DNA from: Symsagittifera roscoffensis
Lineage: Eukaryota; Xenacoelomorpha; Acoela; Convolutidae
Direction: 5' to 3'
DNA length: 64,000 nucleotides
Assembly: GCF_963678635.1 (NCBI RefSeq)
Contig: NC_087066.1
Coordinates: 16,225,949-16,289,948 of the forward strand
The translations under genes and the position numbers were made by a program. How positions within the stretch are numbered: position 1 is the first letter of the stretch; each line of letters opens with the position of its first letter. Shown one piece after another: positions 1 through 11,072 of the stretch. The notes under the pieces are model-generated. The model saw nothing but the letters and a program-made list of their open reading frames with translations. It was not told where the DNA came from and did not search any database.

Positions 1-361
1 TACTAAGAATATGATCAGTCTTAAGATAACTTAAAAAATTTTTCAAGTAAGAGATGTGTTAAAAAGAGATATTATTTTTCAAAACATTCTCACAAACTAC
101 CCATTGTTAAATTCAGTCCGGTTCACAAATGGAACGTGCTCCATAAGGAGCTCAGTAGCTATCATTATACTCTAACCGTGAGTTATGTTCATCGTCCTCA
201 AACCGGTCTTCTTCGTAAAAAACTTCCGCTTCCTCCTCATCGCTTTCTATGATGTTGATATTAAAACAATCAGTTGCATATTCGTAATGATTTTCATAAC
301 GCAAGTCAATGTCTTGCACCCAATAATTGATATCAACAACAAAACCTTTATTTATTCAAAA
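1..361. other. Non-coding flank 3' of LINE
   Basis: AT-rich sequence with no convincing coding frame and no repeat shared with the rest of the window. It is the genomic flank downstream of the 3' end of the minus-strand LINE. Confidence 0.5.
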
Positions 362-386
362 AATTCATTCATTCATTCATTCATTC
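362..386. repeat. (ATTC)n microsatellite, LINE 3' tail
   Basis: About six ATTC units on the plus strand. They lie about 50 bases beyond the stop codon of the LINE C-terminal region, on its 3' side. CR1-like LINEs usually end in short tandem repeats rather than poly(A), so this is probably the 3' terminus of the element. Confidence 0.7.
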
Positions 387-432
387 ATGGGTTTATTTTG
401 ACACCCTTTCTAGACTCAAAGGTGTTCTGTTC

Positions 433-852
433 TTAGTAGAAATATTGTCGAAACAGGCGGGTTTTCAACTTTTTCCTGAATAGCAATTCATCCGATTCTG
501 ATTTAAGCTCCTGCGTCAGACTGTTCCATAACTTCGGTCCTGCAAACGTGAAACATCTCTTTCCAGATTTTGAACGCGCCATGGATAAACGTATGGTGGC
601 ATTCCTTCTGTTGATCGAAAATCGTTGCCTTATCGATATTGCTATGTCATCAAAATATTGGGCTATTCTGTCGTCATGAAGTACTTTGTGGAGAAGAACT
701 AGAGTCTTAAACTTAATACGCTGACAAACCGGCAGCCAATGCAGTTCATGTAGAAGGATCGTTGCCGACGTCTGCCGATGTGCCTGAAACACAAATCTGG
801 CAGCGGCATCTTGTATTCGTTGTAATTTTTTAATCAATTTGTCCGGTAACAA
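433..852 (-). pseudogene. LINE RT C-terminal region
   Basis: A 139-codon open frame with the typical CR1-like post-RT region: LPDKLIKKLQRIQDAAARF, then HELHWLPVCQRIKFKT, then GPKLWNSLTQELK close to the end. It gives the natural 3' end of the LINE coding region. At its upstream edge (849-852) it joins abruptly to sequence coding VLDCY. The roughly 80 residues that lie between these points in the other RT copies are missing, so the third repeat copy carries an internal deletion. The frame is otherwise intact here. Confidence 0.8.
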
Positions 853-2940
853 TCAAGCACGTTAATTATAATAGAGTGAACTTTCTCCTTGACACTGATA
901 AAATCGTTTTCTTTGAAGTTTGCAGCAACATAGAATAAGGTATCATCTGCATAAGATTGATAAGATACGTTAAGTTTAAGAAACACATCACGAAGAGGAA
1001 AAACATAGATGCAAAATAAAAGGGGTCACAAGATCGACCCTTGGGGAACACCGTGTTCAATATTAACTTCGTCACAGTAATGTGTATCAATGAAAACTTT
1101 TTGGCGACGGTTACTAAGATACGATCTAAACCATATCAATATGTTATCAGAAAGACCAATATAATTTTTCAGGATTCCAATCAAATAATCATGTCTAAGG
1201 GTATCAAACGCACTAGATAAGTCAAGGCCAATCAATATCAGGTAATTATTCATATCCAATGCAGTTCATGTAGAAGGATCGTTGCCGACGTCTGCCGATG
1301 TGCCTGAAACACAAATCTGGCAGCGGCATCTTGTATTTGTTTTAATTTTTTAATCAATTTGTCCGGTAAACCCAAAAACAGCGAATTACAGTAATCCAGT
1401 CGCGATAAAGTAAGATTTTTCACAAGAATAACACGGTTATTAAAATCCAAATAGTAGCCAACGCTGTATAATTTCCGCAGGACGAAGTAACATGTCTGCG
1501 TTACTTTGTTTATATGGAGAACCGCATTCCAGTTTTTATCAATAGGTACACCTAATGATTTCAATTCATTCAACACCCTAACTTCATATGAGCCAACAAA
1601 AAACGATTTGAGGTCCAGTTTATGGTTTGGTTTTGCGAGTGAAATAATTTCAGTTTTGTCGGGGTTTACCACTAAACCAAGTTTTTTGTAACAATCAAGC
1701 ACGTTAATTATACTAGATTGAACTTTCTCCTTGACACTGATAAAATCGTTTTCTTTGAAGTTTGCAGCAACATAGAATAAGGTATCATCTGCATAAGATT
1801 GATAAGATACGTTAAGTTTAAGAAACACATCACGAAGAGGAAAAACATAGATGCAAAATAAAAGGGGTCACAAGATCGACCCTTGGGGAACACCGTGTTC
1901 AATATTAACTTCGTCACAGTAATGTGTATCAATGAAAACTTTTTGGCGACGGTTACTAAGATACGATCTAAACCATATCAATATGTTATCAGAAAGACCA
2001 ATATAATTTTTCAGGATTCCAATCAAATAATCATGTCTAAGGGTATCAAACGCACTAGATAAGTCAAGGCCAATCAATATCAGGTAATTATTCATATCCA
2101 ATGCAGTTCATGTAGAAGGATCGTTGCCGACGTCTGCCGATGTGCCTGAAACACAAATCTGGCAGCGGCATCTTGTATTTGTTTTAATTTTTTAATCAAT
2201 TTGTCCGGTAAACCCAAAAACAGCGAATTACAGTAATCCAGTCGCGATAAAATAAGATTTTTCACAAGAATAACACGGTTATTAAAATCCAAATAGTAGC
2301 CAACGCTGTATAATTTCCGCAGGACGAAGTAACATGTCTGCGTTACTTTGTTTATATGGAGAACCGCATTCCAGTTTTTATCAATAGGTACACCTAATGA
2401 TTTCAATTCATTCAACACCCTAACTTCATATGAGCCAACAAAAAACGATTTGAGGTCCAGTTTATGGTTTGGTTTTGCGAGTGAAATAATTTCAGTTTTG
2501 TCGGGGTTTACCACTAAACCAAGTTTTTTGTAACAATCAAGCACGTTAATTATAATAGATTGAACTTTCTCCTTGACACTGATAAAATCGTTTTCTTTGA
2601 AGTTTGCAGCAACATAGAATAAGGTATCATCTGCATAAGATTGATAAGATACGTTAAGTTTAAGAAACACATCACGAAGAGGAAAAACATAGATGCAAAA
2701 TAAAACGGGTCACAAGATCGACCCTTGGGGAACACCGTGTTCAATATTAACTTCGTCACAGTAATGAGAATCAATGAAAATTTTTTGGCGACGGTTACTA
2801 AGATACGATCTAAACCATTTCACTATGTTATCAGAAAGACCAATATAAATCTTCAGGATTCCAATCAAATAATCATGTCTAAGGGTATTAAACGCGCTAG
2901 ATAAGTCAAGGCCAATCAATATCAGGTAATTATTCATATC
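849..2940 (-). repeat. 842-bp tandem repeat of the LINE RT core (two full copies plus a partial one)
   Basis: The sequence starting GTAACAATCAAGCACG recurs at 847, 1688 and 2530, a period of 841-842 bp. Each copy encodes LILIGLDLSSAF to YADDTLFY. The junction joins codons for HELHW directly to codons for DMNNYL at 1256-1260 and again at 2098-2102. The third copy is shortened at 849. Copies differ by only a few substitutions, so the duplication is much younger than the element, or it is an assembly artefact. All copies share the same TGA after GVPQGSIL. Confidence 0.85.
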
Positions 2941-3240
2941 CAAAATTTTACATATATCAATAGATGTTTTCAACAATGCCGTTTCTGTCGAAGCTCCAAA
3001 TCTGTACGCAGATTGATTATTATCCAGGAGACCCGAAACCATAACATGTTCAACAAGCTGACTGTGTATAAGTTTTTCAAATAACTTCGAAAGAAACACA
3101 AGATTTGAAATTGGTCTGTACGATGAAAGCTGTTCCAGATCGAGATTTTCTTTCTTCAGAGTTGGAATTATCACTGCTTCGTTAAGTTCATCGGGGAACT
3201 TACCCATTTCAATGTAAAGGTTTAAAATTTTCAGGATATG
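1250..3240 (-). pseudogene. LINE reverse transcriptase, tandemly repeated
   Basis: Reverse transcriptase of a CR1-type LINE, which would copy its RNA at a nicked target. Visible on the minus strand are ELNEAVIIPTLKK and YRPISNLVFLSKLFEKLI (2710-3207), SAYRFGASTETALL, the motif-A region LILIGLDLSSAFNTLRHD, GVPQGS, and the catalytic YADD (near 2630, again near 1790 and in the partial copy near 950). A TGA interrupts the frame directly after GVPQGSIL in every copy, where the family normally has a glycine. A frame change follows. No copy could make an active enzyme. Confidence 0.85.
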
Positions 3241-3246
3241 CGGTCC

Positions 3247-4438
3247 CTAGTAGCTCCATAACTTTTTCAAAATAACTGTTCGAATTAAATCATGAGGAGC
3301 AGTTGCATTTGACATTGATAGCACAGCCTGATGCAAATCTTCAAGTTTAATATAGCTGAAACTTTCCATGAAAACTACAGGTGTAGCCTTAAACGAATTT
3401 TCTAACATATCCATACTGAGAGTTTCAGTACACAATTTCGATACTTTACCAGCAAAATAATCATTAAAATTATTAGCTAAAGTAACTTTGCATTTATGAA
3501 AAGGAAGTACTGCTTCGGTTTTATTTCCTATAAGTTTATCAAGGGCTCTAAATTTCTTAGAATCGGTTTGAATAGCCTCTATTTTCTTCCGAAAAAATTC
3601 GCGTTTCTTAGCCGCAAAGCAGTTTCTCATTTCCCTATCAAACTCTTTAAAATCATCAAAAACTATTTTCTTTTTTCTATACATTCTTTCTAACTTACGT
3701 CGTATACGTTTCATAAAAATAAGTTCAGAATCGAAGAAATCACACTCCCGAATGAGTTTATTGCGCTTTTTGATAGGCGCCATGAAGTCCGTAATCGTTT
3801 CCACGGTTTGATTAAAAACAGTTAGCAAATTTGAATTATTCTGACAAATGCCAAGACCAACATTTAAATCCAAGGACGATTCTAGAGTGTCGCCAAATTC
3901 CGTTAAATTTACATTTTTCCAACTGCGATATGTAAGTAATTTCATCTTAGTTTGAATGAAAAGAATCTGCACCTGAAAAGAATGAAAAGAATCTGCATCT
4001 GAATTTAATAAAGTGATGGTCTGACTTATCAAAAGGATAAACTGAAACGTCCTGTGGCTCGTTATTCTCGAATGATAAAACCAAGTCGAGAATGTTGCCT
4101 TTATTGTGCGTTGGTTCATGTACAGATTGGTACAAACCATATTCTTTCAATAAGTCTTCAAGTAGGAAGAATTTATTGTCCCTTTTATTAAAGTGAACGT
4201 TAAAATCACCGAAGCAAATAAAAGAAAGGCAGTTCGGTAGCAATTCAGAAAACAAATTACATAATTCAGTGATAAAAATGTTGAAGTTCGCCGAAGGAGG
4301 CCGATAAACTAGCATTAAGAGTCCATTAGAACCTAAATTATTTAAAGTGAATAAGGCTGCTTCTAAATAATCGAAGCAAATATGGCGAACTAAAGATATA
4401 CACAAAGACTGGTGGGCGATTAAAGCCAGTCCGCCACC
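3247..4438 (-). pseudogene. LINE endonuclease C-terminal half and EN-RT linker
   Basis: The minus-strand reading begins RSGGGLALIAHQS (4405-4440), a typical motif of LINE apurinic endonucleases. It continues through VYRPPSANF, GDFNVHFN (catalytic Asp-Asn), NILDLVLS and SDHHFIKF (catalytic Asp-His). A linker follows, rich in Lys and Arg and ending LANNFNDYFAGKVS, as in CR1-group elements. A roughly 27-bp duplication at 3955-4006 (AATGAAAAGAATCTGCA twice) sits at the frame change between endonuclease and linker. The N-terminal endonuclease half is absent, so the protein is inactive. Confidence 0.8.
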
Positions 4439-4455
4439 ACTTCGCTACTGAGTGT

Positions 4456-4836
4456 AAATTAGCCGATTAAAGATTAGATTGAACTTGAAATTTTTTTAAT
4501 ATGAGGTAGAGAAAAGGTAAAACAGTTTTAACAGCAAGCTAGTTTGAGCAAAAACAAGTTTTTTTGTTGTATTTTTGGAAAAGTTTTGTTTTATTTATGT
4601 TTAGTATTTGTTTATTCACCTAAGAAAACCAGACGATTTCACTTCTCTATAGGGATGGAGATGATGATCTATTTCCCTAAGGTGGATTTGTCGTAGACTC
4701 TTTGTGATTAGCACATGGTTAGCCATCTGCAAAAGCAGACAATTTCGTTAATTTGTTGGAAACATGGGTAATTCCAGCTGGTCCCCAGTGCAACGGTCGA
4801 ACACGTATAATAAAGCTAAATTTCACTATCCCTCTT
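4456..4836. other. Spacer between LINE and Gypsy element
   Basis: AT-rich sequence with T runs and no coding signal. It is pre-insertion genomic DNA between the broken 5' end of the LINE and the start of the Gypsy 5' LTR. Nothing else is recognised in it. Confidence 0.5.
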
Positions 4837-5048
4837 TGTTGTGAATTGCAGTATTTATCTTACCATTATAATTCATTGCAATTTGTTATAACTGGTACTG
4901 ACGTTATGACTTTGATGTACTCATTCTCTCCGTTGGAGAGAATGCTTGCTCACTTTTTGAAGTTTTAATTGTGAGATTAATTCAAACCTAACTAAGCATT
5001 TTATCTGTACGCTAGTAGAATTAGTTGTATTATAGAAACATTTTATCA
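4837..5048 (+). repeat. 5' LTR of the Gypsy element
   Basis: A 212-bp segment starting TG and ending CA, closely matched at 15243-15456 over its full length. Shared blocks include CTGGTACTGACG, GGAGAGAA and GCTTGCTCACTTTTT, and AGTAGAATTAG. By eye the two LTRs differ at roughly one base in five, so the insertion is old. Confidence 0.85.
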
Positions 5049-5972
5049 TGGCACTGTCAAACAGTAACGAATCCAACGTGAAAGACACACCTGCGTTTTG
5101 GCAAAACCAAACAATGGGCCCACCAATTCCTTGGGAAGAGTGGAGCGATTTTTTCCATTTTGCAGTGATACCAAAATAAAATACTTTACTGATACAGAAA
5201 AACTTCTGAACCCGATGAAAAAGATATTATCTACAACCATCATTTTTAGAAAAACCGCCGGATAGCGAAAAGGTAACACGATAAACCGCTCACATAGAGA
5301 GAAATCGCGACTTGAAAAACGAAGAAGCAGATAAGAAACGTCGATCAATCTGGTATTTAGCTCTCGGAAACAAAGAAAAAGGGATTTTCGACCAAAAATT
5401 TACACAAGTGAAAAATCTTCAAATCTCCTTCGAAGAGCTCTGGGACAGTTTGTTCGTAGCTTTTGCGAGGAAGACGAATGTTACATTTGAGAAACAAAAA
5501 CTTAAACAGAAAACAGACAGATAAAGCATCACTGGAACAATTTTGGGAAGTTTTTGTCGAAATGGCAAAGAAATGTGATATATCCGGAGGAGAAGACGAA
5601 TGGATGAGAGATATTTTTTTAGTAATTTGAAGAACTCGGACACCCAACGGAAATTTCTTTCGGAAACTCTCCCATCCCTAGAAGCCCTAAATGTGGCACT
5701 TATAGCTGAAAAAGGCATAACGAAATATACGAAAATGACAAATACTCTTAAGTCTGACGGATCATCTGTAAATAAACCTTTTAATGATTTTAAAGTAAAA
5801 AAAGAACCAGATTCAAATATTGAACGGAGTTACATTTGTATAAAACGCGGTGGCACGTTCTCCAAAGGCCCTTTGGCGGTGCAAAAGACACAACTCGTAC
5901 ATTATGTAAACACAGAGGAAATTTTATCAGACTTTGTAAACACCGCCGTAAAATGTAAATACAGTAGATAGT
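5048..5972 (+). pseudogene. gag of the Gypsy element, N-terminal part and first array unit
   Basis: Capsid-type Gag. It opens at an ATG whose A is the last base of the LTR (MALSNSNESNVKDTP, then PPIPWEEWSDFF, a common Ty3/Gypsy Gag start). A stop follows at 5177. The frame resumes from 5312 with FTQVKNLQISFEELWDSLF and, after further frame changes, ASLEQFWEVFVEMAKKCDIS, RKFLSETLPSLEALNVALI and a degenerate zinc knuckle (CIK-R-GGTFSKGPLAV, second Cys changed to Arg). This is the only copy of the Gag N-terminus, because the tandem array starts inside gag at 5460. Confidence 0.75.
5049..5066 (+). promoter_or_regulatory. Putative primer-binding site
   Basis: TGGCACTGTCAAACAG follows the terminal CA of the 5' LTR with no spacer, which is the expected place and first three bases of a tRNA-primed binding site. 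The matching tRNA was not identified. The site overlaps the gag ATG at 5048. Confidence 0.6.
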
Positions 5973-6862
5973 CAATTAGTACATAATACAGATGGTAATT
6001 ATCTTTCGGAACAACCAAATGTACGTAACGACCTTGTATATAGAGAATGTTGTGGAGTTATCAACGCTTGGTCAGAATCCGGAAAAAGCGATACACTCTA
6101 ACAAATGTACCAACTATTTACGATAACCAAGGGAATTACTCAAAAACTTATAAAAGAACGGACTCGGAAAATAAAACCAAGTAATCCTCAATACACAGGT
6201 CAACTTCGCCAGCCCTGTGAGCTTCCTCAGGAGATAAAAACTCCATAAATTAAAACTACGAGACCCGTACTTGAAGATTTTTTTGGTGGACTAATCTATG
6301 AAAAACCTATACGGTGGATTCGCAGAAAACGCAACAAAGATCACTGGAAAACTAATCATCCCCATCTTCGCAAATGGATGATCTCACAACGAATGTCACT
6401 TTTTCTTAACAGAAGGCGACGAGAAAATTATTCTTGGAAACGATAACCTGCCACAAGTGGGAATCGAAGTCGATCAGAGAGACCACATTATCAGACCAAG
6501 AAGACACGAAAGTCTATGAATAAAATTTCCCTAGCCAAAAAAGAGATAGATACTATAACCCAGACTTTTAAACAATTATTGCTTCGGATCGCAAAAATAG
6601 AAAATCAAACAAAAATTAACCTCTTTCAGGAACAATTATAACCAACTCAACAGAACAGTAGACGTGTTACCCCTAATTTACTCGACGCAGTTATAGCGGA
6701 ATTACAGCAACCTAAATATGAAAACAAAATAAAAGTTAGAAAATTGTGACGAAGTTAGATTCATTAGTCCAATCCTTGTCACTTGCAGAAAGGACAAATC
6801 GATGAAAATTGCACTGGATTCGAAATTTATCAACAAATAAGTATACCAAAAACAAATACCAA
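5460..6862 (+). pseudogene. Array unit 1: gag C-terminus, protease, RT start
   Basis: Carries gag (5600-5972), retropepsin-like codons (6298-6519) and the RT start (about 6750-6862). The protease segment encodes FFLTEGDEKIILGNDNLP, matching the C-terminal flap region of retropepsins (ILGxDxL). It has a TGA at the codon that reads Trp in the other units (6380). It is the most diverged unit, as expected for the edge of a tandem array. Confidence 0.75.
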
Positions 6863-8263
6863 CTTTTGCGAGGAAGACGAATGTTACACTTGAGAAACAA
6901 AAACTTAAACAGAAAACAGACAGATAAAGCATCACTGGAACAATTTTGGGAAGTTTTTGTCGAAATGGCAAAGAAATGCGATATATCCGGAGGAGAAGAC
7001 AAATGGATGAGAGATATTTTTTTAGTAATATGAAGAACTCGGACACCCAACGGAAATTTCTTTCGGAAACTCTCCCATCCCTAGAAGCCCTACATGTGGC
7101 ACTAATAGATGAAAAAGGCATAACGAAATATACGAAAATGACAAATACTCTTAAGTCTGACGGATCATCTGTAAATAAACCTTTTAATGATTTTAAAGTA
7201 AAAAAAGAACCAGATTCAAATTTTGAACGGAGTTACACTTGTATAAAATGCGGTGGCACGTTCTCCAAAGGCCCTTTGGCGGTGCAAAAGACACAACTCG
7301 TACATTATGTAAGCACAGAGGAAATTTTACCAGACTTTGTAAACCCCGCCGTAAAATGTAAATATAGTAGATAGTCAATTAGTACATAATACAGATGGTA
7401 ATTATCTTTCGGAACAACCAAATGTACATAACGACCTTGTATATAGAGAATGTTGTGGAGTTATCAACGCTTGGTCAGAATCCGGAAAGAGCGATACACT
7501 CTAACAAATGTACCAACTATTTACGATAACCAAGGTAATAAACTCAAAAAATTATACAAGAACGGACTCGAAAAAAAACCAAGTAATCCTCAATACACAG
7601 GTCAACTTCGCCAGCCCTGTGAGCTTCCTCAGGAGAAAAAAACTCCATAAATTAAAACTACGAGACCCGTAGTTGAAGATTTTTTTGGTGGACTAATCTA
7701 TGAAAAACCTATACGGTGGATTTGCAGAAAACGCAACAAAGATCACTGGAAAACTAATCATCCCCATCTTCGCAAATGGATGGTCTCACAACGAATGTCA
7801 CTTTTTCTTAACAGAAGGCGACGAGAGAATTATTCGTGGAAACGATAATCTGCCAAAAGTGGGAATCGAAGTCTCTCAGAGAGACCACATTATCAGACCA
7901 AGAAGACACGAAAGTCTATGAATAAAATTTCCCTTGCCAAAAAAGAGATAGATACTATAACCTAGACTTTTAAACAATTATTGCTTCGGATCGCAAAATA
8001 GAAAATCGAACAAAAATTAACCACTTTCATGAAGATTTATAACCAATTCAAAAGAACAGTAGACGTGTTACGCCTCATTTACTCGACGCAGTAAAAGCTG
8101 AATTACAGCGAGCTAAATATGAAAACAAAATAAAAAGTTAGAAAATTGTGACGAAGTTAGATTCATTAGTCCAATCCTTGTCACTTGCAGAAAAGACAAA
8201 TCGATGAAAATTGCACTGGATTCGAAATTTATCAACAAATAAGTATACCTGAAACAAATACCA
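6863..8263 (+). pseudogene. Array unit 2: gag C-terminus, protease, RT start
   Basis: The gag part (6946-7374) includes KFLSETLPSLEALHVALI and a zinc-knuckle start CIKCGGTFSKGPLAV. The protease part (7700-7921) reads NECHFFLTEGDERIIRGNDN, with Leu-Gly of the ILG motif changed to Arg-Gly. The RT start follows near 8150-8250. Frames are joined only through shifts. Confidence 0.75.
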
Positions 8264-9666
8264 GTTTTGCGAGGAAGACGAATGTTACATTTGAGAAACA
8301 AAAACTTAAACAGAAAACAGACAGATAAAGCATCACTGGAACAATTTTGGGAAGTTTTTGTCGAACTGGCAAAGAAATGCGATATATCCGGAGGAGAAGA
8401 CGAATGGATGAGAGATATTTTTTTAGTAATATGAAGAACTCGGACACCCAACGGAAATTTCTTTCGGAAACTCTCCCATCCCTAGAAGCCCTAAATGTGG
8501 CACTAATAGATGGAAAAGGCATAACGAAATATACGAAAATGACAAATACTCTTAAGTCTGACGGATCATCTGTAAATAAACCTTTTAATGCTTTTAAAGT
8601 AAAAAAAGAACCAGATTCAAATTTTGAATGGAGTTACACTTGTATAAAATGCGGTGGCACGTTCTCCAAAGGCCCTTTGGCGGTGCAAAAGACACAACTC
8701 GTACATTATGTAATCACAGAGGAAATTTTACCAGACTTTGTAAACCCCGCCGTAAAATGTAAATATAGTAGATAGTCAATTAGTACATAATACAGATGGT
8801 AATTATCTTTCGGAACAACCAAATGTACATAACGACCTTGTATATAGAGAATGTTGTGGAGTTATCAACGCTTGGTCAGAATCCGGAAAGAGCGATACAC
8901 TCTAACAAATGTACCAACTATTTACGATAACCAAAGGAATAAACTCAAAAAATTATAAGAGAACGGACTCGAAAAAAAAACCAAGTAATCCTCAATACAC
9001 AGGTCAACTTCGCCAGCCCTGTTAGCTTCCTCAGGAGAAAAAAACTCCATAAATTAAAACTACGAGACCCGTACTTGAAGATTTTTTCGGTGGACTAATC
9101 TATGAAAAACCTATACGGTGGATTCGCAGAAAACGCAACAAAGATCACTGGAAAACTAATCATCCCCATCTTCGCAAATGGATGGTCTCACAACGAATGT
9201 CACTTTTTCTTAACAGAAGGCGACGAGAGAATTATTCTTGGAAACGATAATCTGCCAAAAGTGGGAATCGAAGTCTCTCAGAGAGACCACATTATCAGAC
9301 CAAGAAGACACGAAAGTCTATGAATAAAATTTCCCTTGCCAAAAAAGAGATAGATACTATAACCTGGACTTTTAAACAATTATTGCTTCGGATCGCAAAA
9401 TAGAAAATCGAACAAAAATTAACCACTTTCATGAAGATTTATAACCAATTCAAAAGAACAGTAGACGTGTTACGCCTCATTTACTCGACGCAGTAAAAGC
9501 TGAATTACAGCGAGCTAAATATGAAAACAAAATAAAAAGTTAGAAAATTGTGACGAAGTTAGATTCATTAGTCCAATCCTTGTCACTTGCAGAAAAGACA
9601 AATCGATGAAAATTGCACTGGATTCGAAATTTATCAACAAATAAGTATACCTGAAACAAATACCAA
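8264..9666 (+). pseudogene. Array unit 3: gag C-terminus, protease, RT start
   Basis: Gag fragment 8347-8775, retropepsin fragment 9102-9323 with an intact ILGNDNLPKVGIEV, and RT start near 9555-9660. Nearly identical to unit 4: they share Gly in IDGKGI, Ala in FNAFKV and Trp in NFEWSYTC. Units 3 and 4 are therefore the latest duplication within the array. Confidence 0.75.
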
Positions 9667-11072
9667 CTTTTGCGAGGAAGACGAATGTTACATTTGAGAA
9701 ACAAAAACTTAAACAGAAAACAGACAGATAAAGCATCACTGGAACAATTTTGGGAAGTTTTTGTCGAACTGGCAAAGAAATGCGATATATCCGGAGGAGA
9801 AGACGAATGGATGAGAGATATTTTTTTAGTAATATGAAGAACTCGGACACCCAACGGAAATTTCTTTCGGAAACTCTCCCATCCCTAGAAGCCCTAAATG
9901 TGGCACTAATAGATGGAAAAGGCATAACGAAATATACGAAAATGACAAATACTCTTAAGTCTGACGGATCATCTGTAAATAAACCTTTTAATGCTTTTAA
10001 AGTAAAAAAAGAACCAGATTCAAATTTTGAATGGAGTTACACTTGTATAAAATGCGGTGGCACGTTCTCCAAAGGCCCTTTGGCGGTGGAAAAGACACAA
10101 CTCGTACATTATGTAATCACAGAGGAAATTTTACCAGACTTTGTAAACCCCGCCGTAAAATGTAATTATAGTAGATAGTCAATTAGTACATAATACAGAT
10201 GGTAATTATCTTTCGGAACAACCAAATGTACATAACGACCTTGTATATAGAGAATGTTGTGGAGTTATCAACGCTTGGTCAGAATCCGGAAAGAGCGATA
10301 CACTGTAACAAATGAAACAACTATTTACGATAATCAAGGCAATAATCTCAAAAAATTATAAAAGAATGGACTCGGAAAAGAAAACCAAGTAATCCTCAAA
10401 ACACAGGTCAACTTCGCCAGCCCTGTGACCTTCCTCAGGAGAAAAAAAACTCCATAAATTAAAACTACGAGACCCGTACTTGAAGATTTTTTCGGTGGAC
10501 TAATCTATGAAAAACCTATACGGTGGATTCGCAGAAAACGCAACAAAGATCACTTGAAAACTAAACATCCCCATCTTCGCAAATGGATGGTCTCACAACG
10601 AATGTCACCTTTTCTTAACAGAAGGCGACGAGAGAATTATTCTTGGAAACAATAATCTGCCAAAAGTGGGAACTGAAGTGTCTCAGAGAGACCACATTAT
10701 CAGACCAAGAAGACACGAAAGTCTAAAAATAAAATTTCCCTTGCCAAAAAAGAGATAGATACTATAACCTAGACTTTTAAACAATTATTCCTTGGGATCG
10801 CAAAAATAGAAAATCAAACAAAAATTAACCACTTTCATGAACAATTATAACCAATTCAACAGAACAGTAGACGTGTTACACCTCATTTACTCGACGCAGT
10901 AAAAGCGGATTTACAGCGACCTAAATATGAAAACAAAATAAAAAGTTAGAAAATTGTGATGAAGTTAGATTCATTAGTCCAATCCTTGTCACTTGCAGAA
11001 AGGACAAATCGATGAAAATTGCACTGGATTCGAAATTTATCAACAAATAAGTATACCTGAAACAAATACCAA
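9667..11072 (+). pseudogene. Array unit 4: gag C-terminus, protease, RT start
   Basis: Gag fragment 9750-10178, protease region 10507-10730 with an internal TGA (ATC ACT TGA near 10554) and loss of the usual TGA at its end, and RT start near 10960-11070. It shares private substitutions with unit 3 in its first half and resembles unit 5 in its second half. That mosaic suggests unequal crossing-over or gene conversion inside the array. Confidence 0.75.

Larger units (their letters stand above)
362..4455 (-). mobile_element. CR1-type non-LTR retrotransposon (LINE), 5'-truncated and internally rearranged
   Basis: Read on the minus strand, the order is: C-terminal part of an apurinic-type endonuclease, an EN-RT linker, reverse transcriptase with GVPQGS and YADD motifs, an RT C-terminal region, a stop, then a short (ATGA)n 3' tail. 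This order and the tail are typical of the CR1/L2/Rex1 group. The 5' end is lost inside the endonuclease near 4455, as expected from incomplete target-primed reverse transcription. The RT core is present about three times as an 842-bp tandem repeat. Frameshifts and in-frame stops show the copy is dead. Clade assignment is from motif style, not from a tree. Confidence 0.85.
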
